The notes under the pieces were generated by a model. It was not told where the DNA came from. It saw nothing but the letters and a program-made list of their open reading frames with translations, and did no database searches. Source: Chloroflexota bacterium (lineage in GTDB: Bacteria; Chloroflexota; Anaerolineae; Anaerolineales; Anaerolineaceae). From it: a DNA stretch of 32,181 nucleotides. Every line of letters begins with the position of its first letter. Position 1 is the first letter of the stretch. The stretch covers positions 1 to 32,181 of the forward strand of contig JAAZNC010000097.1 in NCBI GenBank assembly GCA_012798455.1, read 5' to 3'. The position numbers and the translations under genes are program-made. Shown in pieces: positions 15,787 to 24,047 of the stretch.

Positions 15787-17883
15787 ATGACAGAAAAAAA
15801 ACAGGTGATCGAAATAGTAGATAACACTTTAGAGAGCAAAGAATTACTGGACCAGCCCAGAGCATTGCTTTTACTGCGATTGTGCCAGTTTTGCGTTTCT
15901 CTGGCTCCGGAAAAAGCTGAAAAATATTGGTTGATGCTGCAAAAACTCACACGTTCCCTTCCCCAGGAAAATCAAGCAGAGCTGGCAGAACTGCGCACCA
16001 ACCTCGAAGAATCGGTTTCAACCGAAAAGAAAGGGTTCGCTGCTGAGATGCTGGCTGAGATTGATGAGATCAAGAAACTGGATGATGAAGCGCAGAAAAA
16101 AGAAAAATTACAAGATTGTGAAGCACGCTTGAAAAAACGCTTCAATCCCCTCGGGAAAGGTCCTGTTTGGAATGCGCTGGTGCTTGCCTGGATTCCGCTT
16201 GATCGTAAGTATGCCTTTCAACTGATGAAGAACCTCTCCGGCAAATCCCAAAATGACTTGCTCAAGCGCCTCAATCGTGCTTTGCAGATCACACCGGGTG
16301 AATGGACTTCGCTTTTTCAAATTCTTGGAAATGGAAAGATGGAAAATCTGGTACTGGAAATGCTGGAGGATGAAAACCAGGTCATCCAATTGGATGATGT
16401 TCTCATTGAACAGCTCGCCAGGAAGATCCGCAATGGTTTAGCACCGGCTGGTGTGCCGCTCAATATTGAGACTATTGCCAAAAAACTTCGCAGCCATACC
16501 CGCCTGCTAGGGCTGCACGCCAAGAAGGAAAAAGCGGGGTTGTTTTCCCGTCTGATCGCTGAAATGATCGACTTCCTTGCAAAGGCAGCCTGGCTCGACC
16601 AATCCTGGATGGACCGTTTCAATCTGATCCAGGCAGTCATGGTTACGGGAGAACAGCTTGAAAAAGAAGGAATCGAAATCTTTACCTCATCCTTTGCGGA
16701 TTCGGTTTCAAAAAACCTTCCACCCTATCTGCATAACTATTTTTATGCATCTTATGCCGGTATGAGCGCAAAAGCAGACACTATTTCTGCAAAATATTCA
16801 GAATTAATGCAACACATCTCCAATGATGAAACCGGAGAAGCCTGGTTCTTCATCGAGGTTCTAAAAAAAGGACTTTGTAAAGAAGCCATGCAAGAAGCGC
16901 AGAAATCACCTCATGCAGAAACGCTTCTACCCCGCCTGCGCACAGCTTGGATCTGCAGCTTTCCGGAAACAGCCTGCTCCGTCATCAAGCCTGCCGATAT
17001 GGCAGGAGATGTGATTGGAGAATTCCTGGCGTCCGGCACCCATGAAAAACGAGCTGAATTTCTGGCAAAGGTGACCGAACAGGGAAAGAAAGGTGTTCCG
17101 GGTACCATGTGGGCAGGGGTTGGCACGGAAAATGAAAGTGAAGGGGTGCGCGGCTTCTGGGCAAACCTGACCGCCCACCACAAAACCTTTGATGAAATCA
17201 TTACAGAATACCTTGACCTGAACCCGCTGTATTCGTCTTACAGCAGGAGCACTAGAAAAGAAGATCAATTTGGTATTTTCCTGGCTGTGAACGGCTTTGG
17301 TCGTTACACTTATCAGGAAATCGATTCCGCCCTGCTGGGAGCGCTGGCAACCTGGGCTGAAAAAGATCAGGCTGCCGTCCATTCTGTGTTGCATATGATG
17401 TGGAATGCTATCCGTCCGGATGATACACTCTTGCGGGTCGATTGGTTGCGAAATGCCATCCTCTCACGCTGCATGAGCGTTTTCGGAGCAGACCAACCGG
17501 TGCTGTTCGATGAATATCTGGAATGGCTGCAAACCGAACTAGTGAAGAAGGGACGCCAGTGGCAGATCGGCAAGCAAATCATCACATTAAGATACCCGAA
17601 TACGGCACCACTGCAATTCAGTTTGGTAGCCGCCAGTTCGATCAGCGGTTTTTCCACCACCCGCCGCGATCAGATCATCATTACAGGATTGCAGCGCTTT
17701 GAAGCAAATGCCATGCTGATCGAAAACGCCGCCATGCTCTACAACGGCGGAAAGCCAATCCTTGAATTAACCCCGCCTACTAAAATATCGAATTTTCTCA
17801 CCAGCTGGCAAACCGGCATTGTAAAAAATGCCCTGCCAGCCATCGCCCAAGCATTTGTGATTGAAGTAGTAAATCAAGGGTAG
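15787..17883 (+). CDS. Large hypothetical protein, helical, cytoplasmic
   Basis: A 698-aa protein with no family that I recognise. There is no signal peptide, transmembrane segment or nucleotide-binding motif. Residues 1-130 are helical and rich in Glu/Lys (heptad-like LRTNLEESVSTEKKG). The middle reads like repeated helix pairs, possibly a TPR- or HEAT-like scaffold. Residues 470-690 are more conserved-looking, with many aromatic and Asp positions (LDLNPLYSSYSRST, HMMWNAIRPDD, RYPNTAPLQFSLVAASSISGF). A strong AGGAG site precedes the ATG. It stands alone on the plus strand, followed by a hairpin shared with the minus-strand transketolase operon. Confidence 0.65.
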   Translation: MTEKKQVIEIVDNTLESKELLDQPRALLLLRLCQFCVSLAPEKAEKYWLMLQKLTRSLPQENQAELAELRTNLEESVSTEKKGFAAEMLAEIDEIKKLDDEAQKKEKLQDCEARLKKRFNPLGKGPVWNALVLAWIPLDRKYAFQLMKNLSGKSQNDLLKRLNRALQITPGEWTSLFQILGNGKMENLVLEMLEDENQVIQLDDVLIEQLARKIRNGLAPAGVPLNIETIAKKLRSHTRLLGLHAKKEKAGLFSRLIAEMIDFLAKAAWLDQSWMDRFNLIQAVMVTGEQLEKEGIEIFTSSFADSVSKNLPPYLHNYFYASYAGMSAKADTISAKYSELMQHISNDETGEAWFFIEVLKKGLCKEAMQEAQKSPHAETLLPRLRTAWICSFPETACSVIKPADMAGDVIGEFLASGTHEKRAEFLAKVTEQGKKGVPGTMWAGVGTENESEGVRGFWANLTAHHKTFDEIITEYLDLNPLYSSYSRSTRKEDQFGIFLAVNGFGRYTYQEIDSALLGALATWAEKDQAAVHSVLHMMWNAIRPDDTLLRVDWLRNAILSRCMSVFGADQPVLFDEYLEWLQTELVKKGRQWQIGKQIITLRYPNTAPLQFSLVAASSISGFSTTRRDQIIITGLQRFEANAMLIENAAMLYNGGKPILELTPPTKISNFLTSWQTGIVKNALPAIAQAFVIEVVNQG

Positions 17884-17903
17884 ATTTAAAAAACGATCCA
17901 ACT

Positions 17904-17936
17904 CAAGTCCCTCATTCTTAGTTCATGAGGGACTTG
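17904..17936. terminator. Hairpin terminator between convergent transcription units
   Basis: A perfect 12-bp stem (arms 17904-17915 and 17925-17936) encloses a 9-nt loop. It lies 20 nt after the stop of the 698-aa gene and 1 nt from the end of the convergent transketolase gene. On the minus strand a T6 run follows about 10 nt later; on the plus side no T-run follows. Confidence 0.6.
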
Positions 17937-17937
17937 T

Positions 17938-18927
17938 TCAAGGACAAACTGTACCGCTATACTCGAGCTCTTTCTTAACTCGTTTGGCTATCCCTGCCCC
18001 ATTCAACTCGTAGTGATGGATGATATCCTCATAAGCGCCCGCATTGGGAAAACAATCCGGGATACCCAGCCGCACCAGGTGCGGGGATTTATGCAGGGCA
18101 GCCAGGCACTCCGCGACTGCACCTCCCAACCCCCCGATGATATTATGTTCTTCCACCGTCACCATTACTTTCGAGTGAGCAGCGATGTACATGAGGGTGG
18201 CTTCATCGAAAGGTTTCAACATGTGCACATCATATAAGGCTGCCTGGATACCCTGTTCAGCCAGCAATCCCACCGCTTCAAGCGCATTGCCCACACTGGC
18301 ACCACACGCCAAAACAGAGACATTTTCCCCCTGTGTGAGGGTATTGATCTTGCCAAATTCAAAATGATGTTGGGACTGGTAGACTGCTTTTTCGGCAAAC
18401 CGGTTCATACGAAAATAGATCGGTCCAGCAACGCTCTCAAATTGCTGCATGCATAATGCCGCGGCTATTCCATCCGACGGGACAATAACCGTCATGTGGG
18501 GGATCGCCCGCATGATCGCCAGATCTTCCAATGAGTTATGGGTCGGACCACCCTCCCCCAAACTGATGCCACTGTGAGACACACAAATGCGCACCGGCAG
18601 GTTGGGATAGGCAATATCCGTGCGGATAAATTCCAGCGCGCGTAAGGCAGCAAAAATGGCATATACGCTCACGTAGGGGCGCAATCCAGAGCGTGCCATG
18701 CCAGCAGCAGCCCCCATCATGTTCTGTTCGGCAATGCCGAAGTTGAAAAATCGTTCAGGCCATTTAGTTTTAAATTCTTTCAGCCTGACCGATTCCGAGA
18801 CATCGGCAGAAAGCGCCACGATACGTGCATCTTTTTCTGCCTTTTCGATGAGCATCGAACCAAATGCATCACGGCTTGATTTACCGGAGTATTTCGTGAT
18901 CATTTCAATATATTTTTCTTTTTCCAT
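17938..18927 (-). CDS. Transketolase, C-terminal subunit
   Basis: A 329-aa protein carrying the pyrimidine-binding and C-terminal domains of transketolase. The catalytic Glu, which activates the thiamine cofactor, is E67 in NFGIAEQNMMGAAAGMA. Family segments include CVSHSGISLGEGGPTHNS (near 113-130), EDLAIMRAIPHMTVIVPSD, FRMNRF and a C-terminal TVEEHNIIGGLG. It pairs with the upstream gene, ending 10 nt away, to make one split transketolase that moves two-carbon ketol units between sugar phosphates. Split enzymes of this kind often sit in dedicated catabolic operons rather than serving the housekeeping pentose phosphate pathway. It is the last gene of the PTS operon and is followed by a hairpin. 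Confidence 0.93.
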   Translation of the reverse strand: MEKEKYIEMITKYSGKSSRDAFGSMLIEKAEKDARIVALSADVSESVRLKEFKTKWPERFFNFGIAEQNMMGAAAGMARSGLRPYVSVYAIFAALRALEFIRTDIAYPNLPVRICVSHSGISLGEGGPTHNSLEDLAIMRAIPHMTVIVPSDGIAAALCMQQFESVAGPIYFRMNRFAEKAVYQSQHHFEFGKINTLTQGENVSVLACGASVGNALEAVGLLAEQGIQAALYDVHMLKPFDEATLMYIAAHSKVMVTVEEHNIIGGLGGAVAECLAALHKSPHLVRLGIPDCFPNAGAYEDIIHHYELNGAGIAKRVKKELEYSGTVCP

Positions 18928-18937
18928 AATATTTCAT

Positions 18938-19750
18938 CTACAATGCCGATAATGCTTTTTGATATTCCTCATCCTGCAGATGAGCAAAATGAGATTTGGG
19001 CTGGTCTTCATACCCGGGCACGCCATAGCCTTTTTTGGTATTAGCCAGGATGGCTTTAGGCTTATCCCCGGGGTTCTGATCGAACGCTTCTTTCACAGCC
19101 TGGATATTATGTCCATCAATATCACAAACAAACAGTCCAAAGGATTCCAATTTTTGATGCAGCGGTTCCAAAGCCATTTCATCTTCGGTATGGGCTTCTT
19201 GGGATAAGCGATTGCGATCAATGATATAGACAAGATTATCCAGGTGATAATTTGCAGCGCTCATAAAGGATTCCCAAACGCTGCCTTCCATCATTTCACC
19301 ATCGCCAACGATACAATACACTTTCCATTTTTCTTGCAATAGTTTGGCTGCCAAAGCCATCCCTACTGCGACGGTCACGCCATGCCCCAACGAACCGGAA
19401 CTGTGTTCGACTCCCGGAACGTGCACATCCGCATGCATGCTGAACTGCGATCCAAATTGATTGAAGGTATCCAGGAATCTGGTTGGGAAAAAACCACGGA
19501 TGGAAAGGATGGTCAACAATCCAATATTGGCATGTCCTTTACTGAGAATGATGCGATCCCGTTCCGCCCAATTTGGATCTTCCGGTTTCACATGCGCGGC
19601 ATGGAAATATAAAACGGACAAAATTTGAGAAAGGGATAAACTACCACCCAGATGAAGCCCGAAAGTATGCTTATTGGCAAGCTGTAAAAGTTGTGAACGA
19701 TACGTATCAGAGATCTCTTTTAGTCGTTCAATTCCGTTCAAGTTATTCAT
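18938..19750 (-). CDS. Transketolase, N-terminal (thiamine-binding) subunit
   Basis: A 270-aa protein containing the thiamine diphosphate domain. The ATG at 19750 is chosen because the frame extends further upstream only to a TTG at 19819, and those added residues are unlike the family. Visible elements are GLHLGGSLSLSQILSVLYF (residues 31-49), ILSKGHANIGLL, HSSGSLGHG (116-124) and the cofactor motif GDGE (149-152) ending with N180 in IIDRNRLSQ. The C-terminal half is the next gene. The gap of 77 nt to the preceding EIIC gene holds a strong hairpin, suggesting RNA processing or partial attenuation that sets its expression relative to the PTS genes. Confidence 0.92.
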   Translation of the reverse strand: MNNLNGIERLKEISDTYRSQLLQLANKHTFGLHLGGSLSLSQILSVLYFHAAHVKPEDPNWAERDRIILSKGHANIGLLTILSIRGFFPTRFLDTFNQFGSQFSMHADVHVPGVEHSSGSLGHGVTVAVGMALAAKLLQEKWKVYCIVGDGEMMEGSVWESFMSAANYHLDNLVYIIDRNRLSQEAHTEDEMALEPLHQKLESFGLFVCDIDGHNIQAVKEAFDQNPGDKPKAILANTKKGYGVPGYEDQPKSHFAHLQDEEYQKALSAL

Positions 19751-19777
19751 TTTATTTATCTTATAATTGCAAATGAG

Positions 19778-19809
19778 AGCAGGGATATTCCCTCGAGAAT
19801 ACCCCTGCT
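19778..19809 (-). repeat. Intra-operon hairpin between EIIC and transketolase genes
   Basis: AGCAGGG (19778-19784) pairs with CCCTGCT (19803-19809), and TATTC pairs with GAATA inside, past one mismatch. No T-run follows in the direction of transcription. It therefore looks more like an RNA-stabilising or partially attenuating structure than a full terminator. Confidence 0.5.
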
Positions 19810-19827
19810 TCTCGCCCAACTAACTAT

Positions 19828-21105
19828 TTAGTGCACGAACAATTTCCCGATTAAACCGACCAGGATACCGACCCATTGGAAATCTGCATCTCCAAAAGTA
19901 GTGTTCGCAAATCCCAAACCACCCAATGCCGGTAAGAGTAAGGCAGCGCCTAAACTGATAATGATGCCATTTACGATGCCCCCAACGATAGCACCCCTGC
20001 GCCCACCGAAAGCGTTGCCAATCACACCAGCACCGCCACCCACAAAGAAGTGGGGAACCAAACCCGGAACAATGGCTGCCAGCCCGACATTTCCCATGAT
20101 CAGCATCATGATGGCACCCGCGACAAAGGAGGAGAGGAAGCCGATGATAACCGAATTGGCACCATAGGGGAATACCACTGGAATATCGAGAGCCGGTTTC
20201 GCATCCGGGACGATCTTTTCTGCGATACCACTGAAAGCAGGGACGATATCTGCCAAGATGGTGCGCACACCGTAGATCACAACCGCTACGCCAGCCGAGA
20301 AAGTAAGGGCTTGTGTAAGCAGATAAACTACCCAGTTGGTGTCACCACCCAAAGTGCTTCTCGCAGCGGCACTCATGAAGAAGGCGGGGACCAAGAAAAC
20401 GATGAACATGATGATCCCGGTAGATACCATGGATTCTCTCAGGAACCCCAGGCTCTTGGAAAATTTCATATCTTCAGCACTGGTGGTTTTCGGATCACCG
20501 CCCAATTTCTTGGCAGCGAACCCGGCTGACACATAACTCAAGGAACTGAAGTGACCGATGGTCCATTCACTCTTTCCTGAAACCTGGGTGGCAAGATGCT
20601 GCGTCCAAGCTGGCATAAGCACTTCGAGAAAACCCAGAACGAGACCTCCCACCAACCACAGCACCCAACCAGAAAGCCCAATAACGGTAAGGGAAGCCGA
20701 TAGTAGAGCAGCCATATAGAGAGCATGGTGACCTGTCAAGAAGATGTATTTGAACGGAGTGATGCGGGCAAGAATCAAGTTGAACACAAAACCAAGGACC
20801 ATGATGATTGCGGTGGATTGCCCTAACTGTCCCAATGCGATGGCAACGATTGCTTCATTGTTAGGAATAACCCCCTGTACATGGAAGGCTGTTTCAATCA
20901 TGGGTCCAAGAACATTCAAAGATCCACTTAAGATGGTTGCACCACCACTTAAAATGAAGAAGCCGATGGAAGCCTTGATCCCGCCTGCTAAAGCATCAGA
21001 AAAATTTTTGCCTTTGGTTGCCAAATAACCAACGAAAGCAACCAAACCAACCAGAATCGCAGGGACACTTAGAATATCGATTAAAAGGCTTAATATTCCG
21101 CTCAT
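19828..21105 (-). CDS. PTS EIIC component, ascorbate/UlaA-like family
   Basis: A 425-aa permease of the Ula-type phosphotransferase system, which imports its substrate while EIIB phosphorylates it. About ten hydrophobic segments are present. Family-like stretches are LATKGKNFSDALAGGIKASIGFFILSGG-type N-terminal residues, TPFKYIFLTGHHALYMA (near 134-150), a Gly-rich HFFVGGGAGVIGNAFGGRRGA region (near 353-373) and a C-terminal DFQWVGILVGLIGKL. UlaA of E. coli carries L-ascorbate, but none of the ascorbate catabolic enzymes (UlaD-G) are nearby, so another sugar or sugar acid is likely. AAGGAG precedes the ATG, and the EIIB gene ends 3 nt upstream. Confidence 0.9.
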   Translation of the reverse strand: MSGILSLLIDILSVPAILVGLVAFVGYLATKGKNFSDALAGGIKASIGFFILSGGATILSGSLNVLGPMIETAFHVQGVIPNNEAIVAIALGQLGQSTAIIMVLGFVFNLILARITPFKYIFLTGHHALYMAALLSASLTVIGLSGWVLWLVGGLVLGFLEVLMPAWTQHLATQVSGKSEWTIGHFSSLSYVSAGFAAKKLGGDPKTTSAEDMKFSKSLGFLRESMVSTGIIMFIVFLVPAFFMSAAARSTLGGDTNWVVYLLTQALTFSAGVAVVIYGVRTILADIVPAFSGIAEKIVPDAKPALDIPVVFPYGANSVIIGFLSSFVAGAIMMLIMGNVGLAAIVPGLVPHFFVGGGAGVIGNAFGGRRGAIVGGIVNGIIISLGAALLLPALGGLGFANTTFGDADFQWVGILVGLIGKLFVH

Positions 21106-21108
21106 TTT

Positions 21109-21396
21109 TTACTCCTTTTTTATTTTTTCAATTGCATTTTGAAGTTTTTCTGTCATTTCTTGCACGTCAAAATAATCTTTCACTGTTATGATCTGCGCCT
21201 TTACACCTCCTATTCTTTCAGCTAGTTCTTCCGAAGTCACTACAATATCCGCAGACTCAGCCTGAGACCTCCCCGCGGTGATATCTGTCACATCGACCGA
21301 TGCATCAAGCCCGAGTTGCCGAATCACTTTTTCGAGTGTTATTTTTAGTATCATGCTGCTTCCCAACCCCATTCCGCAAATAGCCAAAATCTTCAT
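21109..21396 (-). CDS. PTS EIIB component, ascorbate/lactose-type
   Basis: A 95-aa EIIB. The phosphocysteine is C7 in MKILAICGMGLGSSMI, the classic P-loop-like CGMGLGSS of Ula/galactitol-type EIIB. The ATG at 21396 is preferred since it has a GGAGGGA site directly upstream; a longer reading from a TTG at 21408 would overlap that site. The protein receives phosphate from EIIA and passes it to the sugar during transport by EIIC. It lies between the GntR regulator and EIIC in one operon. Confidence 0.9.
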   Translation of the reverse strand: MKILAICGMGLGSSMILKITLEKVIRQLGLDASVDVTDITAGRSQAESADIVVTSEELAERIGGVKAQIITVKDYFDVQEMTEKLQNAIEKIKKE

Positions 21397-21411
21397 TCGT
21401 CCCTCCAATAA

Positions 21412-22143
21412 TTACTTTTCCAATATCTTATTCGTGCCATTATGTAAATAACGAAACCAACTTCTCTTGTATTCGATCGGTACACCTAATTCATCCATCA
21501 CCGTGTAGAAATCGCAGACAAACGGGCCTTCATTTTTGACATTAAAAATATCGATCACAGCTTGCGGGGGAGATTGGTACGCAATTTTATGATTGGAATA
21601 ATATAATTCAACACCTTGCAGCTTATTCACATTCCTCAAAGCTGCAACTTTATCCACCGGAACATAAGAATCTTGGATGGCAATGATCTCGCCATCTTTG
21701 GAATATGATTTGCGGCTGAATATCACCTTGGCACCACGATTTATTTTCAATTTTTCGATCAATTTTTCATCTTCGCAGACAACGATCTTTTGTTCTATGA
21801 CTTTGGATGAAAAATCAAGACCGAACCAATTTAACTGTTCGGCAGTGTTCAAGACCACACTTAGAAATTCTGATTCGAAATTCACCTCTTTAACAAATGT
21901 ACCTTTTCCATGCACGGTCTCCAGAACGTGCTCATCAACCAGAAGTTTGATAGCCTTGCGCAGAGTGCCGCGGCTGATATCCAGATCCTGCGCAAAAATG
22001 TCTTCGGGGGGCAAGCGAAAACCGGCTTCCCATTCTCCGGATGCAATTTTCTTCTTTATAAAATCCATCACCTGGGCATAGATGGGTTGTTGGCTTTTTT
22101 TATCAATCTCGAATTTCATAAATATGTTCGTTGCTAGGTTCAT
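21412..22143 (-). CDS. GntR-family regulator with UTRA ligand domain
   Basis: A 243-aa transcription regulator of the HutC/FarR subfamily. The winged helix covers about residues 15-82 (PIYAQVMDFIKKKIASGEW, RLPPEDIFAQDLDISRGTLR, VHGKGTFV). The rest is a UTRA effector domain (VIFSRKSYSKDGEIIAIQDSYVP, RSWFRYLH). An alternative ATG at 22119 would remove eight residues and starts closer to the conserved helix. Embedded between the URO-D-like and PTS genes, it is the natural local regulator, and its effector is likely the imported, phosphorylated sugar or a product. The palindrome at 23383-23400 near the operon promoter is a candidate operator. Confidence 0.92.
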   Translation of the reverse strand: MNLATNIFMKFEIDKKSQQPIYAQVMDFIKKKIASGEWEAGFRLPPEDIFAQDLDISRGTLRKAIKLLVDEHVLETVHGKGTFVKEVNFESEFLSVVLNTAEQLNWFGLDFSSKVIEQKIVVCEDEKLIEKLKINRGAKVIFSRKSYSKDGEIIAIQDSYVPVDKVAALRNVNKLQGVELYYSNHKIAYQSPPQAVIDIFNVKNEGPFVCDFYTVMDELGVPIEYKRSWFRYLHNGTNKILEK

Positions 22144-22144
22144 A

Positions 22145-23338
22145 TCAGATCCGACGCAAATCTATTTGGTACATTTCAATAATATTTTCGATAGGTGTAT
22201 TGGCTTGAATATGATGGGTTGGCGCCAGGATATATCCTCCGTTCTTTAGCATCTCCTTTTTCCGTTGAATAATATATGCATCTAACTGCGATAGTGATTT
22301 AATCTGCCGTAGCATACAAATATCGATACCACCATGAAAACATAACCTATCTCCAAATTCCTTTTTTAATATTGAAGGTTGCATATCAGAGATATCGGGC
22401 TGGATAGGATTCAGAACATCAATCCCCATATCAATGAATTCCGGGATAAGCTGGTGGATATTCCCATCACAATGGTACATAACGGTTTTCCGATGTGATT
22501 TCGCTACATCGATGAGCCTTTGATGATGGGGTTTTACGTATTTTCTCCACATTTCCATGGAAATCAGAAGATTTTGCTGAGATGCCAGATCATCATAAAA
22601 ATAAATCATGTCGATATCGTCCGGAGCCTGTTCCAAAAAACGCTCCAGCAACTCCACCGTGATATCTGTGATGATACCCATCAATCGCATGGGAATTTCA
22701 GGAGCCAACGAAAGATCGAGCAAGAATTTTTCAAATCCAACCAACTGCCAGGCAACTTCGAATATGGAACCGGCACGGTAGCGCCAATGCAGTGAATGAC
22801 TGGGATCTATGGAAGAAACAATTTCTGGAACTTCCGAGAAATCCCACCAGTCCGGATCAGGCCAGCTGAATTGATAAATGTCCTGCTTTGAGGAGGCGGA
22901 TCGCAGTGGAGGAAGACCAACGTTCTCGGTCATCGAACCATTTTCTCTGTTAAGTAAGAAATTTCTCCCCCAAATATCACGCATATTATTTTCACCAGTA
23001 ACAATACGAAACATGCGATTGGGGCTAGAACGGGCAGGAGTTGAAAACCAATCAACGCATTTTTGATCCAGGTCATTCAAACGGGCAGGTGCAACAAACT
23101 GATCATAAGAAAGAAGGCGACAATCATTGTTTAAAACACCATTTACAGTTTCCCAGTTTGGATCAAAAAAAGCAGTCCGAACATCAAACTGCTTTTTTTC
23201 TATATGAAAGGCACTGAAAAGCTGCTCCCAGATCTGGGGAACTGCCAAGAAATCAACCGGTACCTGGTAAGGGGTGGCATGCTGAATAGATTGATTCACT
23301 AATCGTTTACTATTGATGATTTTTTCCCCGACTAACAT
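22145..23338 (-). CDS. Uroporphyrinogen decarboxylase (URO-D) family protein, non-heme context
   Basis: A 397-aa protein of the URO-D/MtaA superfamily (PF01208). C-terminal barrel markers include MYHCDGNIHQLIPEFIDMG (near 287-305), DVLNPIQPDISDM and LCFHGGIDI. In MtaA-type methyltransferases a zinc-binding HxCGN is expected. Here the aligned residues are HCDGN (289-293), so one zinc ligand is not in the usual place. The N-terminal 130 residues are unlike HemE, so this is not a heme-pathway decarboxylase. It is the first gene of the PTS/transketolase operon and ends next to the GntR start. Possible roles are handling of a methylated or carboxylated sugar derivative, but this is inference and no corrinoid protein is nearby. 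Confidence 0.8.
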   Translation of the reverse strand: MLVGEKIINSKRLVNQSIQHATPYQVPVDFLAVPQIWEQLFSAFHIEKKQFDVRTAFFDPNWETVNGVLNNDCRLLSYDQFVAPARLNDLDQKCVDWFSTPARSSPNRMFRIVTGENNMRDIWGRNFLLNRENGSMTENVGLPPLRSASSKQDIYQFSWPDPDWWDFSEVPEIVSSIDPSHSLHWRYRAGSIFEVAWQLVGFEKFLLDLSLAPEIPMRLMGIITDITVELLERFLEQAPDDIDMIYFYDDLASQQNLLISMEMWRKYVKPHHQRLIDVAKSHRKTVMYHCDGNIHQLIPEFIDMGIDVLNPIQPDISDMQPSILKKEFGDRLCFHGGIDICMLRQIKSLSQLDAYIIQRKKEMLKNGGYILAPTHHIQANTPIENIIEMYQIDLRRI

Positions 23339-23371
23339 GTATATAGACCTCTATGTACCTCTTACTCTTTC

Positions 23372-23400
23372 ATATTAGCATATTGAATCCATAAATTCAA
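23372..23400 (-). promoter_or_regulatory. Operon promoter with overlapping palindrome (candidate GntR operator)
   Basis: On the minus strand TTGAAT (23400-23395) and TAATAT (23377-23372) are 17 nt apart, and TGC precedes the -10 to give an extended -10. The same stretch is a perfect inverted repeat, TTGAAT-N6-ATTCAA (23383-23400), covering the -35. The URO-D-like gene starts about 30 nt downstream. Confidence 0.6.
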
Positions 23401-23465
23401 GTAGCAATATGAAATTTGTCTTCAAATAAGGTGCAGAGGGCTTAAATAAATGTGAGTAGCGGAAA

Positions 23466-23945
23466 TTATTGGCGCTGTTCAAAAGTCAGGATGATTTCAG
23501 TGATCTCGGATTTTTGATCTGCATTTAACAACTTTTGACGCAGTTCTTCGTCAATAAAGATCTCTGCCAGGGAACGCAGTGCTTCAATATGCATCTCGTG
23601 GTCAAGGGCAGCCAAACCGATCACCAATTTCACCGGGTCGTTGTACTTATTTCCAAACTCAACGGGCGGATCCAGTGCCAACATGCTCAAACCTGTTTGC
23701 AGGGCACCTTTTTCAGGTGCAGCATGCGGCAGCGCAATGCCTTTGGCGATGACGATATAGGGGCCTAATTCCTGGCAGGTTTCAACCATCGCCTCGATAT
23801 ATTCTTCTTTCACAATCCCGGTCTTGTACAGCAATTTTCCAGCTTCACGAACCGCATCCTTCCAGTCTCCAGTCTGATAACCTGTCTCGATCCTCTCTGA
23901 AATCAATAACTCTGATAATTTGGGCAATAAGGGTTTTTGTTCCAT
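23466..23945 (-). CDS. PTS EIIA component (fructose/mannitol/ascorbate-type)
   Basis: A 159-aa EIIA domain protein (PF00359). The phosphorylated histidine is H74 in the hallmark IALPHA segment, and LAALDHEMHIEALRSLAEIF (near 117-136) supplies the second conserved His. The ATG at 23945 is preferred over a TTG at 23963. It accepts phosphate from HPr and donates it to the EIIB two genes downstream. It lies about 127 nt before the promoter-proximal URO-D-like gene and may form its own transcript; a TATAAT-like box on the minus strand at 23993-23998 is a possible -10. HPr and EI are not in this window. Confidence 0.92.
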   Translation of the reverse strand: MEQKPLLPKLSELLISERIETGYQTGDWKDAVREAGKLLYKTGIVKEEYIEAMVETCQELGPYIVIAKGIALPHAAPEKGALQTGLSMLALDPPVEFGNKYNDPVKLVIGLAALDHEMHIEALRSLAEIFIDEELRQKLLNADQKSEITEIILTFEQRQ

Positions 23946-24047
23946 TTCCTGTCTATTCTCCAATCCCTGATCATTCTGTAACAGTGAGTTTTATTATAGA
24001 TGAATATAACAACAACATCTCATAGTGCCTATAAGATAAGATCAAAA

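Noticed and set aside
19828-21396. True L-ascorbate utilisation system
   Set aside because: EIIC and EIIB look Ula-like, but no ascorbate lactonase, decarboxylase or epimerases are present; split transketolase genes follow instead.
22145-23338. Heme biosynthesis decarboxylase HemE
   Set aside because: The operon is a sugar locus, there are no other heme genes, and the N-terminal third does not match HemE.
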